A stretch of DNA of 38,145 nucleotides, taken from the NCBI GenBank assembly GCA_002070605.1, contig MWDO01000027.1, positions 1-38,145 on the forward strand, in the 5' to 3' direction. Position 1 is the first letter of the stretch, and each line of letters starts with the position of its first letter. The DNA is from Spirochaetes bacterium ADurb.Bin133 (GTDB lineage Bacteria; Spirochaetota; GWE2-31-10; MWDO01). The notes beneath the pieces were generated by a model. The model did not search any database and was not told the origin of the DNA. It saw only the letters and a program-made list of their open reading frames with translations. Position numbers and translations under genes: made by a program. Positions 7,852 to 16,634 of this stretch are shown here, in pieces.

Positions 7852-10755
7852 TTACGCTATTTGTCTTTTCGCCAGTTCGGTAAAAAAACCGTTTTGCGCG
7901 ATTAACTCTTCGTATGTTCCCTCTTCGACAAGCGCTCCGTTTACCAAAACAAATATTTTATCGGCGTTGATTATCGTGCTTAGGCGGTGAGCGATAACGA
8001 CTCTCGTACAGTTAAGTTTCTCAATACTTTTGCTGATTAGCGCTTGAGTTTTATTATCGAGAGCGCTTGTCGCTTCGTCAAATAATAAGATTTTCGGTTT
8101 TTTTACGATTGCGCGGGCGATTAATAGTCTCTGTCTTTGTCCGCCGGAGAGAGTTCCGCCCCCTTCGCTAATAACGGTATGCATCCCCATCGGCATTTCG
8201 CGAATATCGTCGGCTAGACCGGCCGTCTCCGCGGCGCTCCACGCATCGTCTAAAGTCAGGTCGCTTGACGAACCGACGATATTCGAATAAATATCGTCCG
8301 CAGTTAATTTGCCGTTTTGAAGAACGGCCCCAGTCTGCTTTCTTACTTTTCTTAAGTCGATAGTGGAAATATCCTGTCCGTCGAACGCAATCGACCCGGA
8401 TTCGGCTTTCTCAAATCCAAGAATTAATCTCATCAAAGTAGATTTTCCGCTCCCGGACGGTCCGACTATCGCTACAAACTGACCGCTTTTTATTTTTAGC
8501 GAGATATTTTTGATAATCGCGGGAGAAGCGCTCGAGTATCTGAAAGTTACCCGATTAAAATCAATATTTCCCTCCAGAACTCCCGGATCGGACTTCGTTT
8601 TATCTCTCTCCGGAATTGTTTCAAGAATAGGCAGAGCTCTTTCATATAGAGGAACGATAGTTAAACTTTTGATAAAATTCCTTGATAACTCCAACAAAGC
8701 CGAAAGAAACATATTATACGAGGCGACGAACGCTATAAAATTGCCAACGGGCATTTTATCAAGACCGCCGATCGAAACAAAAAAGAACAAAATCGTCGAA
8801 ACTACCAACGGAAATATAATGTTAAGAATACTAACGTAAGAGAGAATATTATCGGATTTATATTGAAATTTTCGTTTTTTAGCAAAATCTTCAGCCCAGA
8901 GCGCAAAAGCTTTCTCTTCAGAATGAGACGTTCTAAATTTTGCTATACCGTTAATTATCTGCAATAATTTACCGGAGATTTTACCTTCGTATTCGACAAT
9001 TTTTCTCAAATATGCGGTGGATTTGATTCCCAAAATCAAAGTAACGAATATTAAGATTACGGCTAATAAAACGGCAATCCATGCGAGTTTTGAGTCGTAG
9101 AAAAAAAGTAAAATCAGATTAAATATTGAGAAAAATACCGCCAAAACGGAGGTTATTGCTCCCCCCGATACGGCGCGTCTTATCTCGCCGATACCGTTGG
9201 CTCTTTGCGCAAGATCCCCCGAAGTAAATTTTTTGAAAAAATCCGTCGGAAGATTTATCAATCTATCCCATACCGCCGCTTGTAAAGAGGAATCCATTTT
9301 GGTCTCGATTCGCAACATCGTAAAAACTTTTGTAATTTGAAAAATCATCCCCGAACAAATACAGACAAAAAGTAGAATTCCTACGTAAATTAATCCGCTC
9401 CTGTCGGCTCTGGGAATTATCGAATTAAACAACGCGCCGGTTATTATCGGGAAAATAACGCTTAATATTCCGCCGAAAACTCCGGAAAGCGCCATAACCA
9501 TGAGATCATACTTCCACACCCCTTCGAATGCGTATAAAAACAGATCCTTAGTCGTTAGTTTTTTATCCGGCAACGGCTTATAAAACATATACGCGGTTGA
9601 TTTTAGCGAATGCGCCGTTTGAGCGTCGACTTTTACGGTTTTACCGGTCGAATGATTATAAATCTTGTAACAGCCGCGAGCGCTCGGTATGAGAGCGACG
9701 GGAACATCTTGATTTTCAGTCTTTGAAGCGCCGTAAGCCGAATCGAGAAATCCGACTAATAGCCCGTTGTCCGACGTATGCCATTTATCTTTCAAAACAA
9801 CCTTACGGATTTGCAGATTCGACGCCGCGGCAAGCGAATTTAAATCAATTTTTACGCCGGGCGGGATCTTAAAATCCATATTTAAACGTCTACAGACGAC
9901 CTTCATAACGCCGATTATATCTTCGTCGTTATCGAGCTCCCGGCTATCTTTACGAGGATTCATAACTTCCGATAGAGATTTTAGCGAACTTTGCAATATC
10001 TGCTTTTCCAGATCAATTTTTTTCTGAATTCTCTCTCTCTCTTCCTCGTCGTCCATCCTGCTCTTATTTAAAAACCAAATAAGAATTTTGACAAATACCG
10101 ATAGTATTCTATCGATAAAAGCGTTATCGGCGATCGTCTCGTTCGTATTTTGGAGAATAATCGTCGAATCCGCCATACATTTAATGTAGTATGAATGAGG
10201 TATGGGAAAAAAGTCGTCGCCCGTCTTAAAAGAGACGTCGTCCGCGCCTAAAAGGCGCGATTCGCCGGAGGTATGCTTTATCCATTTTACCCCCTCTTCT
10301 ATCAAGACGATTTCCTCTTTCTCCAACTCCATCGTTTGCGCGCCGTCGAGAGTTCTATATTTTTTTTGATCTTTATTTTTAACGATCTGACAATATAATT
10401 TGATAATAGTATTATCAATAAACTTCGATACAAAGTCATTTTTCTCGGCGTCCGCAAACTTTTGAGCGCTATCCCTATCTATTTCCGCTATTCTTGCGTC
10501 GCGAGAGCCTACGCCGATCAAAGAGTATTCTTCGCCGCGCTCTATCGAAGAATATCCGCAAATAAAACTATTCTCCTCGAGCGTGAAAAGATATTTGCGG
10601 CGTCCGTAGGCGACTCCCTCTTTTATTTTTACTAAAAATATATCGATTTTACCTTTTATAATAAACCATATTTTAAAAGAATCGTTAAAAACAACCGGAT
10701 TATCGACGTTATTTGCTTTCGTATTAAAAAAATCGCTAATTTTTGTGTTTTCCAT
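7852..10755 (-). CDS. NHLM-type peptide export ABC transporter, permease/ATPase with N-terminal cNMP-like domain
   Basis: At 967 residues this is far longer than a plain ABC half-transporter. The N-terminal ~200 residues resemble the cyclic-nucleotide-type beta-roll found in the non-peptidase ABC subunit of NHLM (nitrile hydratase leader microcin) export systems. The middle (~420-700) is a six-helix exporter membrane domain. The C-terminal ATPase has Walker A GPSGSGKST (~764-772), signature LSGGQRQR (~867), Walker B ILLFDEATSALD (~890) and H-loop IAHRL. It has no C39 peptidase; the partner gene 8 bp upstream carries that. The pair probably forms the inner-membrane pump for a GG-leader peptide. 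It is the third gene of a minus-strand operon. Confidence 0.9.
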   Translation of the reverse strand: MENTKISDFFNTKANNVDNPVVFNDSFKIWFIIKGKIDIFLVKIKEGVAYGRRKYLFTLEENSFICGYSSIERGEEYSLIGVGSRDARIAEIDRDSAQKFADAEKNDFVSKFIDNTIIKLYCQIVKNKDQKKYRTLDGAQTMELEKEEIVLIEEGVKWIKHTSGESRLLGADDVSFKTGDDFFPIPHSYYIKCMADSTIILQNTNETIADNAFIDRILSVFVKILIWFLNKSRMDDEEERERIQKKIDLEKQILQSSLKSLSEVMNPRKDSRELDNDEDIIGVMKVVCRRLNMDFKIPPGVKIDLNSLAAASNLQIRKVVLKDKWHTSDNGLLVGFLDSAYGASKTENQDVPVALIPSARGCYKIYNHSTGKTVKVDAQTAHSLKSTAYMFYKPLPDKKLTTKDLFLYAFEGVWKYDLMVMALSGVFGGILSVIFPIITGALFNSIIPRADRSGLIYVGILLFVCICSGMIFQITKVFTMLRIETKMDSSLQAAVWDRLINLPTDFFKKFTSGDLAQRANGIGEIRRAVSGGAITSVLAVFFSIFNLILLFFYDSKLAWIAVLLAVILIFVTLILGIKSTAYLRKIVEYEGKISGKLLQIINGIAKFRTSHSEEKAFALWAEDFAKKRKFQYKSDNILSYVSILNIIFPLVVSTILFFFVSIGGLDKMPVGNFIAFVASYNMFLSALLELSRNFIKSLTIVPLYERALPILETIPERDKTKSDPGVLEGNIDFNRVTFRYSSASPAIIKNISLKIKSGQFVAIVGPSGSGKSTLMRLILGFEKAESGSIAFDGQDISTIDLRKVRKQTGAVLQNGKLTADDIYSNIVGSSSDLTLDDAWSAAETAGLADDIREMPMGMHTVISEGGGTLSGGQRQRLLIARAIVKKPKILLFDEATSALDNKTQALISKSIEKLNCTRVVIAHRLSTIINADKIFVLVNGALVEEGTYEELIAQNGFFTELAKRQIA

Positions 10756-10763
10756 AAATATTC

Positions 10764-12920
10764 CTACTGCGTCTTAATTAATTCGGCGTATTTTCCGTCG
10801 ATTTTCATCAATTCTTCATGCGTTCCCCTCTCTACGATTACCCCTCTATCCATAACTATTATTTCATCGCAATCCCGTATGGCGCTCAATCTGTGAGCGA
10901 TAATTAAAAGCGAACACCCTCTTCTTCCGACGTTTTCGTTTATTATTTTTTCCGTTTTTGGATCGAGCGCGCTGGTAGCTTCGTCCATGATGAGAATTCT
11001 CGGATTAACGGCAAGCGCCCGGGCAATTTCAAGCCGCTGTTTCTGACCGCCGCTGAAATTTCTCCCCCCCTCTTCGATCATATAAGAGTACCCGCCCGGT
11101 CTTTGTAGAATATCCCGGTCCATTACCGCGTCCTCCGCCGCCCTTAGGATATCCTCGTCCTTAATCGTAGTATCCCAAAGCGATATATTATCCTTAATCG
11201 TCCCTTCAAACATCGATATATCCTGATCTACCATAGCGATCGAAGCGGATAAAACGTCTTTTGATATAGTTTCGGCGGGTATTCCGTCAAAAAGAATCTC
11301 GCCTGACCACTGTTTGTATAAGCCGGAAATTAATTTCGATACGGTCGACTTACCGCTACCGGAGCCGCCGACAAGCGCTATACTGGAGCCGGCTTTTAAA
11401 GATAACGAGAAATCCTTAATTAATGGCTCTTCAAGAATATTATAGCCAAAAGAGACGTTTTTAAGCTCCAAATTTCCTTCTAATTTGTCATATTTATCTA
11501 AAGCATGATCCTTAATTTCGCGAAAACTTTCGTCGGTTTTATGGTTCAACACGTCGTTCACTCGATTGATATCGCCGGTTAATTCTTGAAAATCGACGGT
11601 TAATCCGACAATGCGGTTGATCGGCGCAAGAAAACTCGACATAAGACTTTGATAAGCGACGAGAGCTCCGAGAGTCATAAGCCCGTCGACCACTCTAAAG
11701 CCGCCGAGCGTAAGAATAACGGCGGTATTCAACATCGCCAAAAGCTGAGGGACGGATAAAAATATCAAATTAAACCTCTCCAACTCCTGTTCCGAATTTA
11801 ATAATTTTGTCTGATATCCCGACCATTTCTGGAAAAAATCGTTTTCGCCGCCGCCGGCTTTTAGAGTCTCTATCGTTTGTAGTCCCCCCATCGACACTCC
11901 GATAACTTTCCCCTTATCTTGTAATAATTTCAGATTACCGATTTTTAGTTTTTCCGACGAGATTTTCAAAAATATAACGTTTATCGACGCTATAAATACG
12001 CATATTAAGGTTAAAGATATATCGTATGATAGAAGTATTGCCAAATAGAATAAGATCGTTATGCAATCGATAATCGAACCGAGCAATTCTCCCGTCAGGT
12101 TGTCGGCAATATTATCGTTGGTCTCTACCCTATCGACTATCTCGCCTGCATATCTTTGCGAGAAAAAATTTATCGGCAGCCTAAGCGTCTGCCTTAAAAA
12201 CTTTGCCGATCCCGATAACGCCAGTTTAGTTTTTAGTTTTACTAAAAACGATTTTTGAAAATACGCTAAAGCCCCTCTGACTAAAGCGGTAAGCGTCATA
12301 CCAAACAGTAATGGAATTACCCAACCATTTAGATTTCTAAGGAGTATATTGTCGATAAATATTTTTGAAAAAACGGGAACGGCTATTCCCGGTATTATAC
12401 ATGCGAGTCCGGCGCAAATAATAAATAAAAGAGTTGTTTTTGAGCCGGAAAGAATTTTAAATATCGATTTAGCCGGATTTTCTTTTATTCCGAATCGTTT
12501 GAAATTTTCCGATTTTGAAAAAGTCAACGCCACTCCGGTAAACGACTGATCCAGCTCCTCCGTCGATATTATTCTTCTGCCGTAAGCCGGGTCGTTTAAA
12601 TAGACTTTATTCTTTCTAAAACCCTCTAAAACGACAAAATGATTGAAATTCCAATGAATTATTGCCGGAAACTGTATTTTCCTCAGCGATTCGGGCTCTT
12701 TTCTGTAACCTTTTCCGATTAAACCGAATTTATTAGCCGCTTTTAAGATATTGCTTGCTTTCGAGCCGTCTCTTGATACGCCGCACTCCACTCTTAACTG
12801 TTCCAAAGGGATATAGACTCCGTAATATGAAAGAATCATAGACAGAGACGCCGCTCCGCATTCAACGGCTTCCATTTGAAGAATAGTCGGAACTTTTACT
12901 AATTTTGACTTTTTGCTCAT
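10764..12920 (-). CDS. NHLM-type bacteriocin ABC transporter with C39 leader peptidase
   Basis: The 718-residue product is a PCAT: an N-terminal C39 peptidase, then an exporter membrane domain (~160-440), then an ATPase. The C39 catalytic set is complete: Cys21 (VECGAASL), His94 (FNHFVVLEG) and Asp110 (LNDPAYGRR). ATPase motifs are Walker A GGSGSGKST (~514-522), signature FSGGQKQRLEIARAL (~620) and Walker B ILIMDEATSALD (~640). In this family the peptidase cuts after a Gly-Gly leader while the protein pumps the core peptide. The likely substrate is encoded on the other strand at 14609-14761. It is co-transcribed with the HlyD-like gene (35-bp gap) and the second ABC gene (8-bp gap). Confidence 0.93.
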   Translation of the reverse strand: MSKKSKLVKVPTILQMEAVECGAASLSMILSYYGVYIPLEQLRVECGVSRDGSKASNILKAANKFGLIGKGYRKEPESLRKIQFPAIIHWNFNHFVVLEGFRKNKVYLNDPAYGRRIISTEELDQSFTGVALTFSKSENFKRFGIKENPAKSIFKILSGSKTTLLFIICAGLACIIPGIAVPVFSKIFIDNILLRNLNGWVIPLLFGMTLTALVRGALAYFQKSFLVKLKTKLALSGSAKFLRQTLRLPINFFSQRYAGEIVDRVETNDNIADNLTGELLGSIIDCITILFYLAILLSYDISLTLICVFIASINVIFLKISSEKLKIGNLKLLQDKGKVIGVSMGGLQTIETLKAGGGENDFFQKWSGYQTKLLNSEQELERFNLIFLSVPQLLAMLNTAVILTLGGFRVVDGLMTLGALVAYQSLMSSFLAPINRIVGLTVDFQELTGDINRVNDVLNHKTDESFREIKDHALDKYDKLEGNLELKNVSFGYNILEEPLIKDFSLSLKAGSSIALVGGSGSGKSTVSKLISGLYKQWSGEILFDGIPAETISKDVLSASIAMVDQDISMFEGTIKDNISLWDTTIKDEDILRAAEDAVMDRDILQRPGGYSYMIEEGGRNFSGGQKQRLEIARALAVNPRILIMDEATSALDPKTEKIINENVGRRGCSLLIIAHRLSAIRDCDEIIVMDRGVIVERGTHEELMKIDGKYAELIKTQ

Positions 12921-12955
12921 TTTACTCCCGCGCCTCTTATCCTACTAACAATAGC

Positions 12956-13798
12956 TCATTTTAATATAGGGATAACAAAAGAAATCGGACGTTTTTTTTC
13001 GACAATAACGTAACCGGAACAGATCGTTCCCCCCAATATTTTCGTATCGGGACCTTTTTTAGACGACCATGCGTAACCGCTTGGAGCGCTGGCTAAAGTA
13101 AAGAGTTCGACTTCCAACGCGATAACAGGTCCCGACGACGATAGGCTCTTTACAATGCTTTCATTTCCAAAGATTTTCATCATTCCTTGAAACGTCGCCG
13201 GATACGACGAAACGCTGGATACTTTTCCAAGCAGATACCCGTACTCCTCTTTTTTTACCGTCGAGGGCGATATATAAGCGCTCATACCGACCTCTATATT
13301 TTTACCTTCTGAAATAGGTATATAAATTATCGCTCGAATATCTTTGGGGTTAGCGGTTTGGTTGGCCGGCTCGACGCTGGCGACGACTTCTCCTTGCAGA
13401 ATAAAACTTCCCCGATTTACCATTACTTCTATAATTGTCCCGGAATATGGGCTGACAAAATTTGACGTAGGGGCGTCGGCCTCTTCAATCCGTTTAATTT
13501 TAGCGATAACGTTCCCTTTGTTAACGTAATCTCCGGGAGATATATTTATCTCTTCGATTATGCAGTTGGAAATATTCTTAATATTCATAACGCCGCCCGC
13601 TTTCATCAACATTCCGTTGCCTTCAATCTCTACCGGAATTTCTCCAAAAAAACTCCATATAATAACAAACGCTAATATCAATAATATTCCAAATAAGGAA
13701 ACCCAAGCGTACGGATTTGTTATATACAAAAGTTGGTCTATTTTCTCAGGCGAAGAGAGCCGCTCAAGAGACACCTTTCTGAAAATTGATTTATCCAT
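12956..13798 (-). CDS. NHLM-type secretion adaptor, HlyD/membrane fusion protein
   Basis: The 280-residue product starts FRKVSLERLSSPEKIDQLLYI, which matches the opening of NHLM secretion proteins well. One membrane anchor follows (~32-52), then a short biotinyl-lipoyl-like module with SPGDYVNKGNVIAKI, and a beta-rich C-terminal part. It lacks the long coiled-coil hairpin of full HlyD proteins, which is usual for this subfamily. It would link the ABC pair to an outer-membrane exit; no TolC homologue is in the window. The start is supported by AAGGAGT just upstream. It is the first gene of the export operon. Confidence 0.9.
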   Translation of the reverse strand: MDKSIFRKVSLERLSSPEKIDQLLYITNPYAWVSLFGILLILAFVIIWSFFGEIPVEIEGNGMLMKAGGVMNIKNISNCIIEEINISPGDYVNKGNVIAKIKRIEEADAPTSNFVSPYSGTIIEVMVNRGSFILQGEVVASVEPANQTANPKDIRAIIYIPISEGKNIEVGMSAYISPSTVKKEEYGYLLGKVSSVSSYPATFQGMMKIFGNESIVKSLSSSGPVIALEVELFTLASAPSGYAWSSKKGPDTKILGGTICSGYVIVEKKRPISFVIPILK

Positions 13799-13848
13799 AA
13801 ACGACTCCTTGATCGTATAAACTCGAGTTGTTTTATTAGAGTTATTTT

Positions 13849-13878
13849 ATTATCGGATACTAACGACAATATTTTCAA
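13849..13878 (-). promoter_or_regulatory. Candidate promoter of the NHLM export operon
   Basis: On the minus strand TTGAAA (13878-13873) is separated by 18 bp from GATAAT (13854-13849), putting transcription start near 13841, ~43 nt before the HlyD start codon. The match to a sigma-70 promoter is moderate in an AT-rich region. Confidence 0.4.
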
Positions 13879-13965
13879 ACCCTTTTTCTAAATTTATTTT
13901 GCATTATTTAATAATCCGTATTTACTCTGCCAATATAGCATTATTTTTAGAAAAAATTAATAAAA

Positions 13966-13994
13966 TTGTTGAAAAAAATTTAAAATAGTATTAT
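13966..13994 (+). promoter_or_regulatory. Candidate promoter of the cNMP-protein/precursor unit
   Basis: TTGTTG (13966-13971) and TATTAT (13989-13994) are 17 bp apart, upstream of the ATG at 14018. With the opposite promoter at 13849-13878 this makes a divergent regulatory region of ~220 bp. Matches are imperfect. Confidence 0.35.
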
Positions 13995-14017
13995 CCTTAA
14001 ACTAGAGGGGCGCTATT

Positions 14018-14554
14018 ATGAAAAAAGTTTTGTACATTTTCGGTCAATTGGACGACAAAGACGTGGAGTGGCTGATAAATAACGGCGATAACGAAAAAAT
14101 CGGACCGGGCAAAATTCTGATAAAAAAAGGAAATCAGGTCAAATATATATATATAGCGCTGGATGGTAAATTTTCCGTTTTAACCGGAGAAAATGAAGAT
14201 AAGAAAATTGCCGAGCTGTTGTGCGGAGACTTCATCGGCGAAATGTCGTTTGTCGATTCGACTCCGCCGAACGCAACGGTTAGGTCTGAGATGAACTCGT
14301 CCGTTTACTCCATATTAAAAACTAAACTTGAAAACAAGATAAAAGTGGATCAAGGATTCGGGCATAGATTTTACAAAGCGATATCGATTTTTCTTGCAGA
14401 CAGATTGAGAACTATGACCGCGCTTTTAAACGGTATAAAGGAAGAAGACATGGACGAAGAGATCAACTTAGAAAATAATATGATGTTTTTTGAAAACGTG
14501 TCTATGGCGGGAGACAGATTTCACAGAATGTTGACTAGAATGCAAAATAAATAG
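14018..14554 (+). CDS. Cyclic-nucleotide-binding-fold protein, no DNA-binding domain
   Basis: The 178-residue product is one cNMP-type beta-roll (residues ~10-115) followed by helices. The phosphate-binding cassette region reads FIGEMSFVDSTPPNATV (~72-88). The Gly-Glu pair is kept, but the Arg that grips the cyclic phosphate in CRP aligns with Pro84, so cAMP binding is doubtful. No helix-turn-helix follows, so it is not a CRP-type regulator. Stand-alone proteins of this kind are common beside NHLM export genes. It lies divergent from the export operon and 54 bp upstream of the precursor peptide. A regulatory or assembly role is inference. Confidence 0.82.
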   Translation: MKKVLYIFGQLDDKDVEWLINNGDNEKIGPGKILIKKGNQVKYIYIALDGKFSVLTGENEDKKIAELLCGDFIGEMSFVDSTPPNATVRSEMNSSVYSILKTKLENKIKVDQGFGHRFYKAISIFLADRLRTMTALLNGIKEEDMDEEINLENNMMFFENVSMAGDRFHRMLTRMQNK

Positions 14555-14596
14555 AATCTAAATCTAACAAGCGTCGCTTGTTTGAAATATAATTTT

Positions 14597-14602
14597 AAGG
14601 AG
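14597..14602 (+). promoter_or_regulatory. Ribosome binding site of the precursor peptide
   Basis: AAGGAG ends 6 nt before the ATG at 14609, a near-ideal Shine-Dalgarno that marks this short frame as translated. Confidence 0.8.
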
Positions 14603-14608
14603 CTATAT

Positions 14609-14761
14609 ATGCTAAAAAAAGACCAAGAAAAAAAATGCGAAGATAAGAAAAGTAAGATTATCGAGGAGCAAAACGAGGAGTTAGACGAGAAAAAACTTGA
14701 CGACGTGTCCGGCGGAGTGGGCGGCATGAAAAAACCCCCGTCAAATCGTAGATCGGAATAA
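14609..14761 (+). CDS. Double-glycine leader precursor peptide (putative NHLM-exported bacteriocin/RiPP)
   Basis: This is a 50-codon frame with a strong Shine-Dalgarno (AAGGAG, 6 nt upstream). Residues 1-36 form a charged, helix-prone leader ending LDEKKLDDVSGG, the classical GG-leader pattern recognised by C39 peptidases such as the one at 10764-12920. Cleavage after Gly36 would release the 14-residue core VGGMKKPPSNRRSE; a second GG at 38-39 would leave 11 residues. The core has no Cys and two Ser but no Thr, so lanthionine bridging is excluded. It carries four basic residues and PP. No tailoring enzyme is recognisable within the window. A large hairpin terminator follows at 14784-14840. 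Leader identification is strong; the biological activity (antimicrobial, signal or other) is unknown. Confidence 0.85.
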   Translation: MLKKDQEKKCEDKKSKIIEEQNEELDEKKLDDVSGGVGGMKKPPSNRRSE

Positions 14762-14783
14762 CTCCGAACAACAAAATTCAACC

Positions 14784-14840
14784 GCGGCTCTGTTTCTATA
14801 CCGTTAGAGAGCGCCGTTATAGAATAAGAGCCGCTCTTTT
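14784..14840 (+). terminator. Hairpin terminator after the precursor gene
   Basis: GCGGCTCT (14784-14791) pairs with AGAGCCGC (14827-14834), and inside it TTCTATA (14794-14800) pairs with TATAGAA (14818-14824). TTTT follows at the 3' side. It could end the precursor transcript, or partly attenuate read-through into the three exported-protein genes and keep peptide mRNA in excess. Confidence 0.7.
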
Positions 14841-14872
14841 CACAGATTAATACGCATCAAGGAGAACAATGT

Positions 14873-15349
14873 ATGTCAAAATTTTTATATCTCTTTATCG
14901 TTTTCGTTTTTGTTTGCAGTTGTTCCGTCGAGAAAACTCCGGATTCTATGAGCAAAATTAACGATACGACAAAGGTAAAAACCGTTACTATCAAAAGCGG
15001 AACCAATTATACGGTACACAAAGTAAACGAACATAATCTTGTAACAAATAGTTCCTACGTCGATAAAAGCGGCGCTTTAATCGAAAGAGAATATATTTAC
15101 GGCAACGACAAAGACTTAGCGACCGTCGTAAAGACAAATTCGATAACGGGAACAGAAATAATCGGCATTACCACGACCGAAACCAGAGCCGGCGATAAGG
15201 TCGTTAAAAAGATTAAAACAAGATCTGATTCGAGAGGTAAAAACTCGGTCTTAACGGTAGATTACTACTACGACAGCGACGATAACGTAGTCGGCGTAGT
15301 TCAAACGGACTCGTACGGAAATATTATAGCAAAGGGGGTTGACAAATGA
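14873..15349 (+). CDS. Small putative lipoprotein with YD-like repeats
   Basis: The 158-residue product has a lipoprotein-type signal (hydrophobic run ending VCSC, Cys near 16-18). The mature part is beta-rich with repeats of the form YxDxxGxLIEREYIYG / YYYDSDDNVVGVVQTDSYGN, reminiscent of YD/YwqK-type hairpins. GGAG lies 9 nt before the chosen ATG. The stop overlaps the next gene by 4 bp (ATGA), so the two are coupled. It follows the GG-leader peptide and its terminator. I do not recognise a family; it could be an immunity or surface partner of the peptide, but this rests on position only. Confidence 0.65.
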   Translation: MSKFLYLFIVFVFVCSCSVEKTPDSMSKINDTTKVKTVTIKSGTNYTVHKVNEHNLVTNSSYVDKSGALIEREYIYGNDKDLATVVKTNSITGTEIIGITTTETRAGDKVVKKIKTRSDSRGKNSVLTVDYYYDSDDNVVGVVQTDSYGNIIAKGVDK

Positions 15350-16620
15350 GACTTTATAACAAAGTATTAGTATTTTTAGTAGTTTTATTATCAATTCCAT
15401 ATTTTGCATCGGCATATTCCGGTTTTCGAGATACCATAGTCGATTTCAACAATAACGTTATAGACTTCAGAGAAGACGGATTGATGGACAACGTTAGAAG
15501 CGGAGTTCTCGTCCATTACTCGCCTCTTGATCTAAAAGTCGGCAGTATCTTCATAGACGTCGACGGAATAGCTAAAAAAGTAGTAGGAATCCAGGTAGAC
15601 GGCGACGAAATTTTTATCGATACGGTACAGCCGCTTTTAAGAGAAGTTTTTGAATTCTACGATATTCCGACGCAAACTATATATTTTTCGCAAGAAAATC
15701 TTTTACCCGAATCTCTCCCTGAGGGAGCGACCGTATCGCCTCTTGACAGAGAGGGAGAAAGGGTCAGCGTAGGTTTAGAAAAAGTAATTACTCCGGCTAA
15801 AAATATGAAGCTTACGCTAGTCGCCCAAGCAAACATTGACGCCGGACTCAGTATAGGGGGGAGACTTCCATACTCATACCTTGACACTAAGGGGACGTGG
15901 AAATGGTGGAAATGGGAATGGCGATACGTACAGGGTTACGCCAGAGGGCATTTATGGTATGATATAAGATTGAACGGTACAGTCAAAGCGGAATTTGAGA
16001 AAACATGGGAATCGAAAGCGATACCGTTAGTCGCTTACGGTTCGCCTAGTCCGGGATTTAACTCCAGCGCCGGACTTTATACAAAAACTATCGTAACAGG
16101 CGCTCTGACTTTAACCGATGAATTGTACATCAGAATTGACGGAAACGCCGGCGCGGAGTGCGGTCTCGACGGTTTTACGGTCGTATGTTGGCCCGTTAAC
16201 GCCAGAGGGTGGTCTACGACGAACTTCGAAATCAACAACAAATTGACGCTTGAAGCCGACGTTAGATTCAAACAAAAACTATACCTGGGAGCTTCTGTTG
16301 AGCTATTCGGCTTCAATATATTTGAAATGGAAGCCGGCGGAGGACCTTATCTGCGATTTAACGCCAAATTAGCGGCAGGGTTTAACTACTCGACTAGAAA
16401 TAATCCAAGATTCAGCATGTGGGGATCGGCGGAAGGTTCGGGAAGTATCGGCGTTTTTGCAGAGGGAGAAGCCTCGTTGCTTAACGGAAAGTGGGAGAAA
16501 GAGCTTTTCTCGAAAGAATTCCCGATATACGAATTGTCAGGCAGAGCGTACGGCTCTAGAGCGAATGTTAACGATTCTTATTTGAACTATTCTCCGAATT
16601 CTGACTATATAATTCAATGA
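15346..16620 (+). CDS. Exported beta-rich protein of unknown function
   Basis: The 424-residue product has a Sec signal peptide with a likely cut after SAYA-like residues (FASAYSG, ~22-24). The mature protein is rich in Gly, Tyr and Trp with alternating hydrophobic strands and a striking Trp/Lys cluster near residues 183-196 (WKWWKWEW). The C-terminal half has repeated amphipathic strands with GEAS/EGSGSIG turns. That could be a beta-sandwich or barrel, but it lacks a terminal aromatic residue typical of outer-membrane barrels. Translation is coupled to both neighbours (ATGA upstream, closely spaced gene downstream). I do not recognise a family. The three-gene unit with a GG-peptide upstream suggests a shared envelope role. 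Confidence 0.65.
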   Translation: MRLYNKVLVFLVVLLSIPYFASAYSGFRDTIVDFNNNVIDFREDGLMDNVRSGVLVHYSPLDLKVGSIFIDVDGIAKKVVGIQVDGDEIFIDTVQPLLREVFEFYDIPTQTIYFSQENLLPESLPEGATVSPLDREGERVSVGLEKVITPAKNMKLTLVAQANIDAGLSIGGRLPYSYLDTKGTWKWWKWEWRYVQGYARGHLWYDIRLNGTVKAEFEKTWESKAIPLVAYGSPSPGFNSSAGLYTKTIVTGALTLTDELYIRIDGNAGAECGLDGFTVVCWPVNARGWSTTNFEINNKLTLEADVRFKQKLYLGASVELFGFNIFEMEAGGGPYLRFNAKLAAGFNYSTRNNPRFSMWGSAEGSGSIGVFAEGEASLLNGKWEKELFSKEFPIYELSGRAYGSRANVNDSYLNYSPNSDYIIQ

Positions 16621-16634
16621 TAAAGGAGAACGAC

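Noticed and set aside
14018-14554. CRP-type transcription regulator
   Set aside because: No helix-turn-helix follows the cNMP-like domain.
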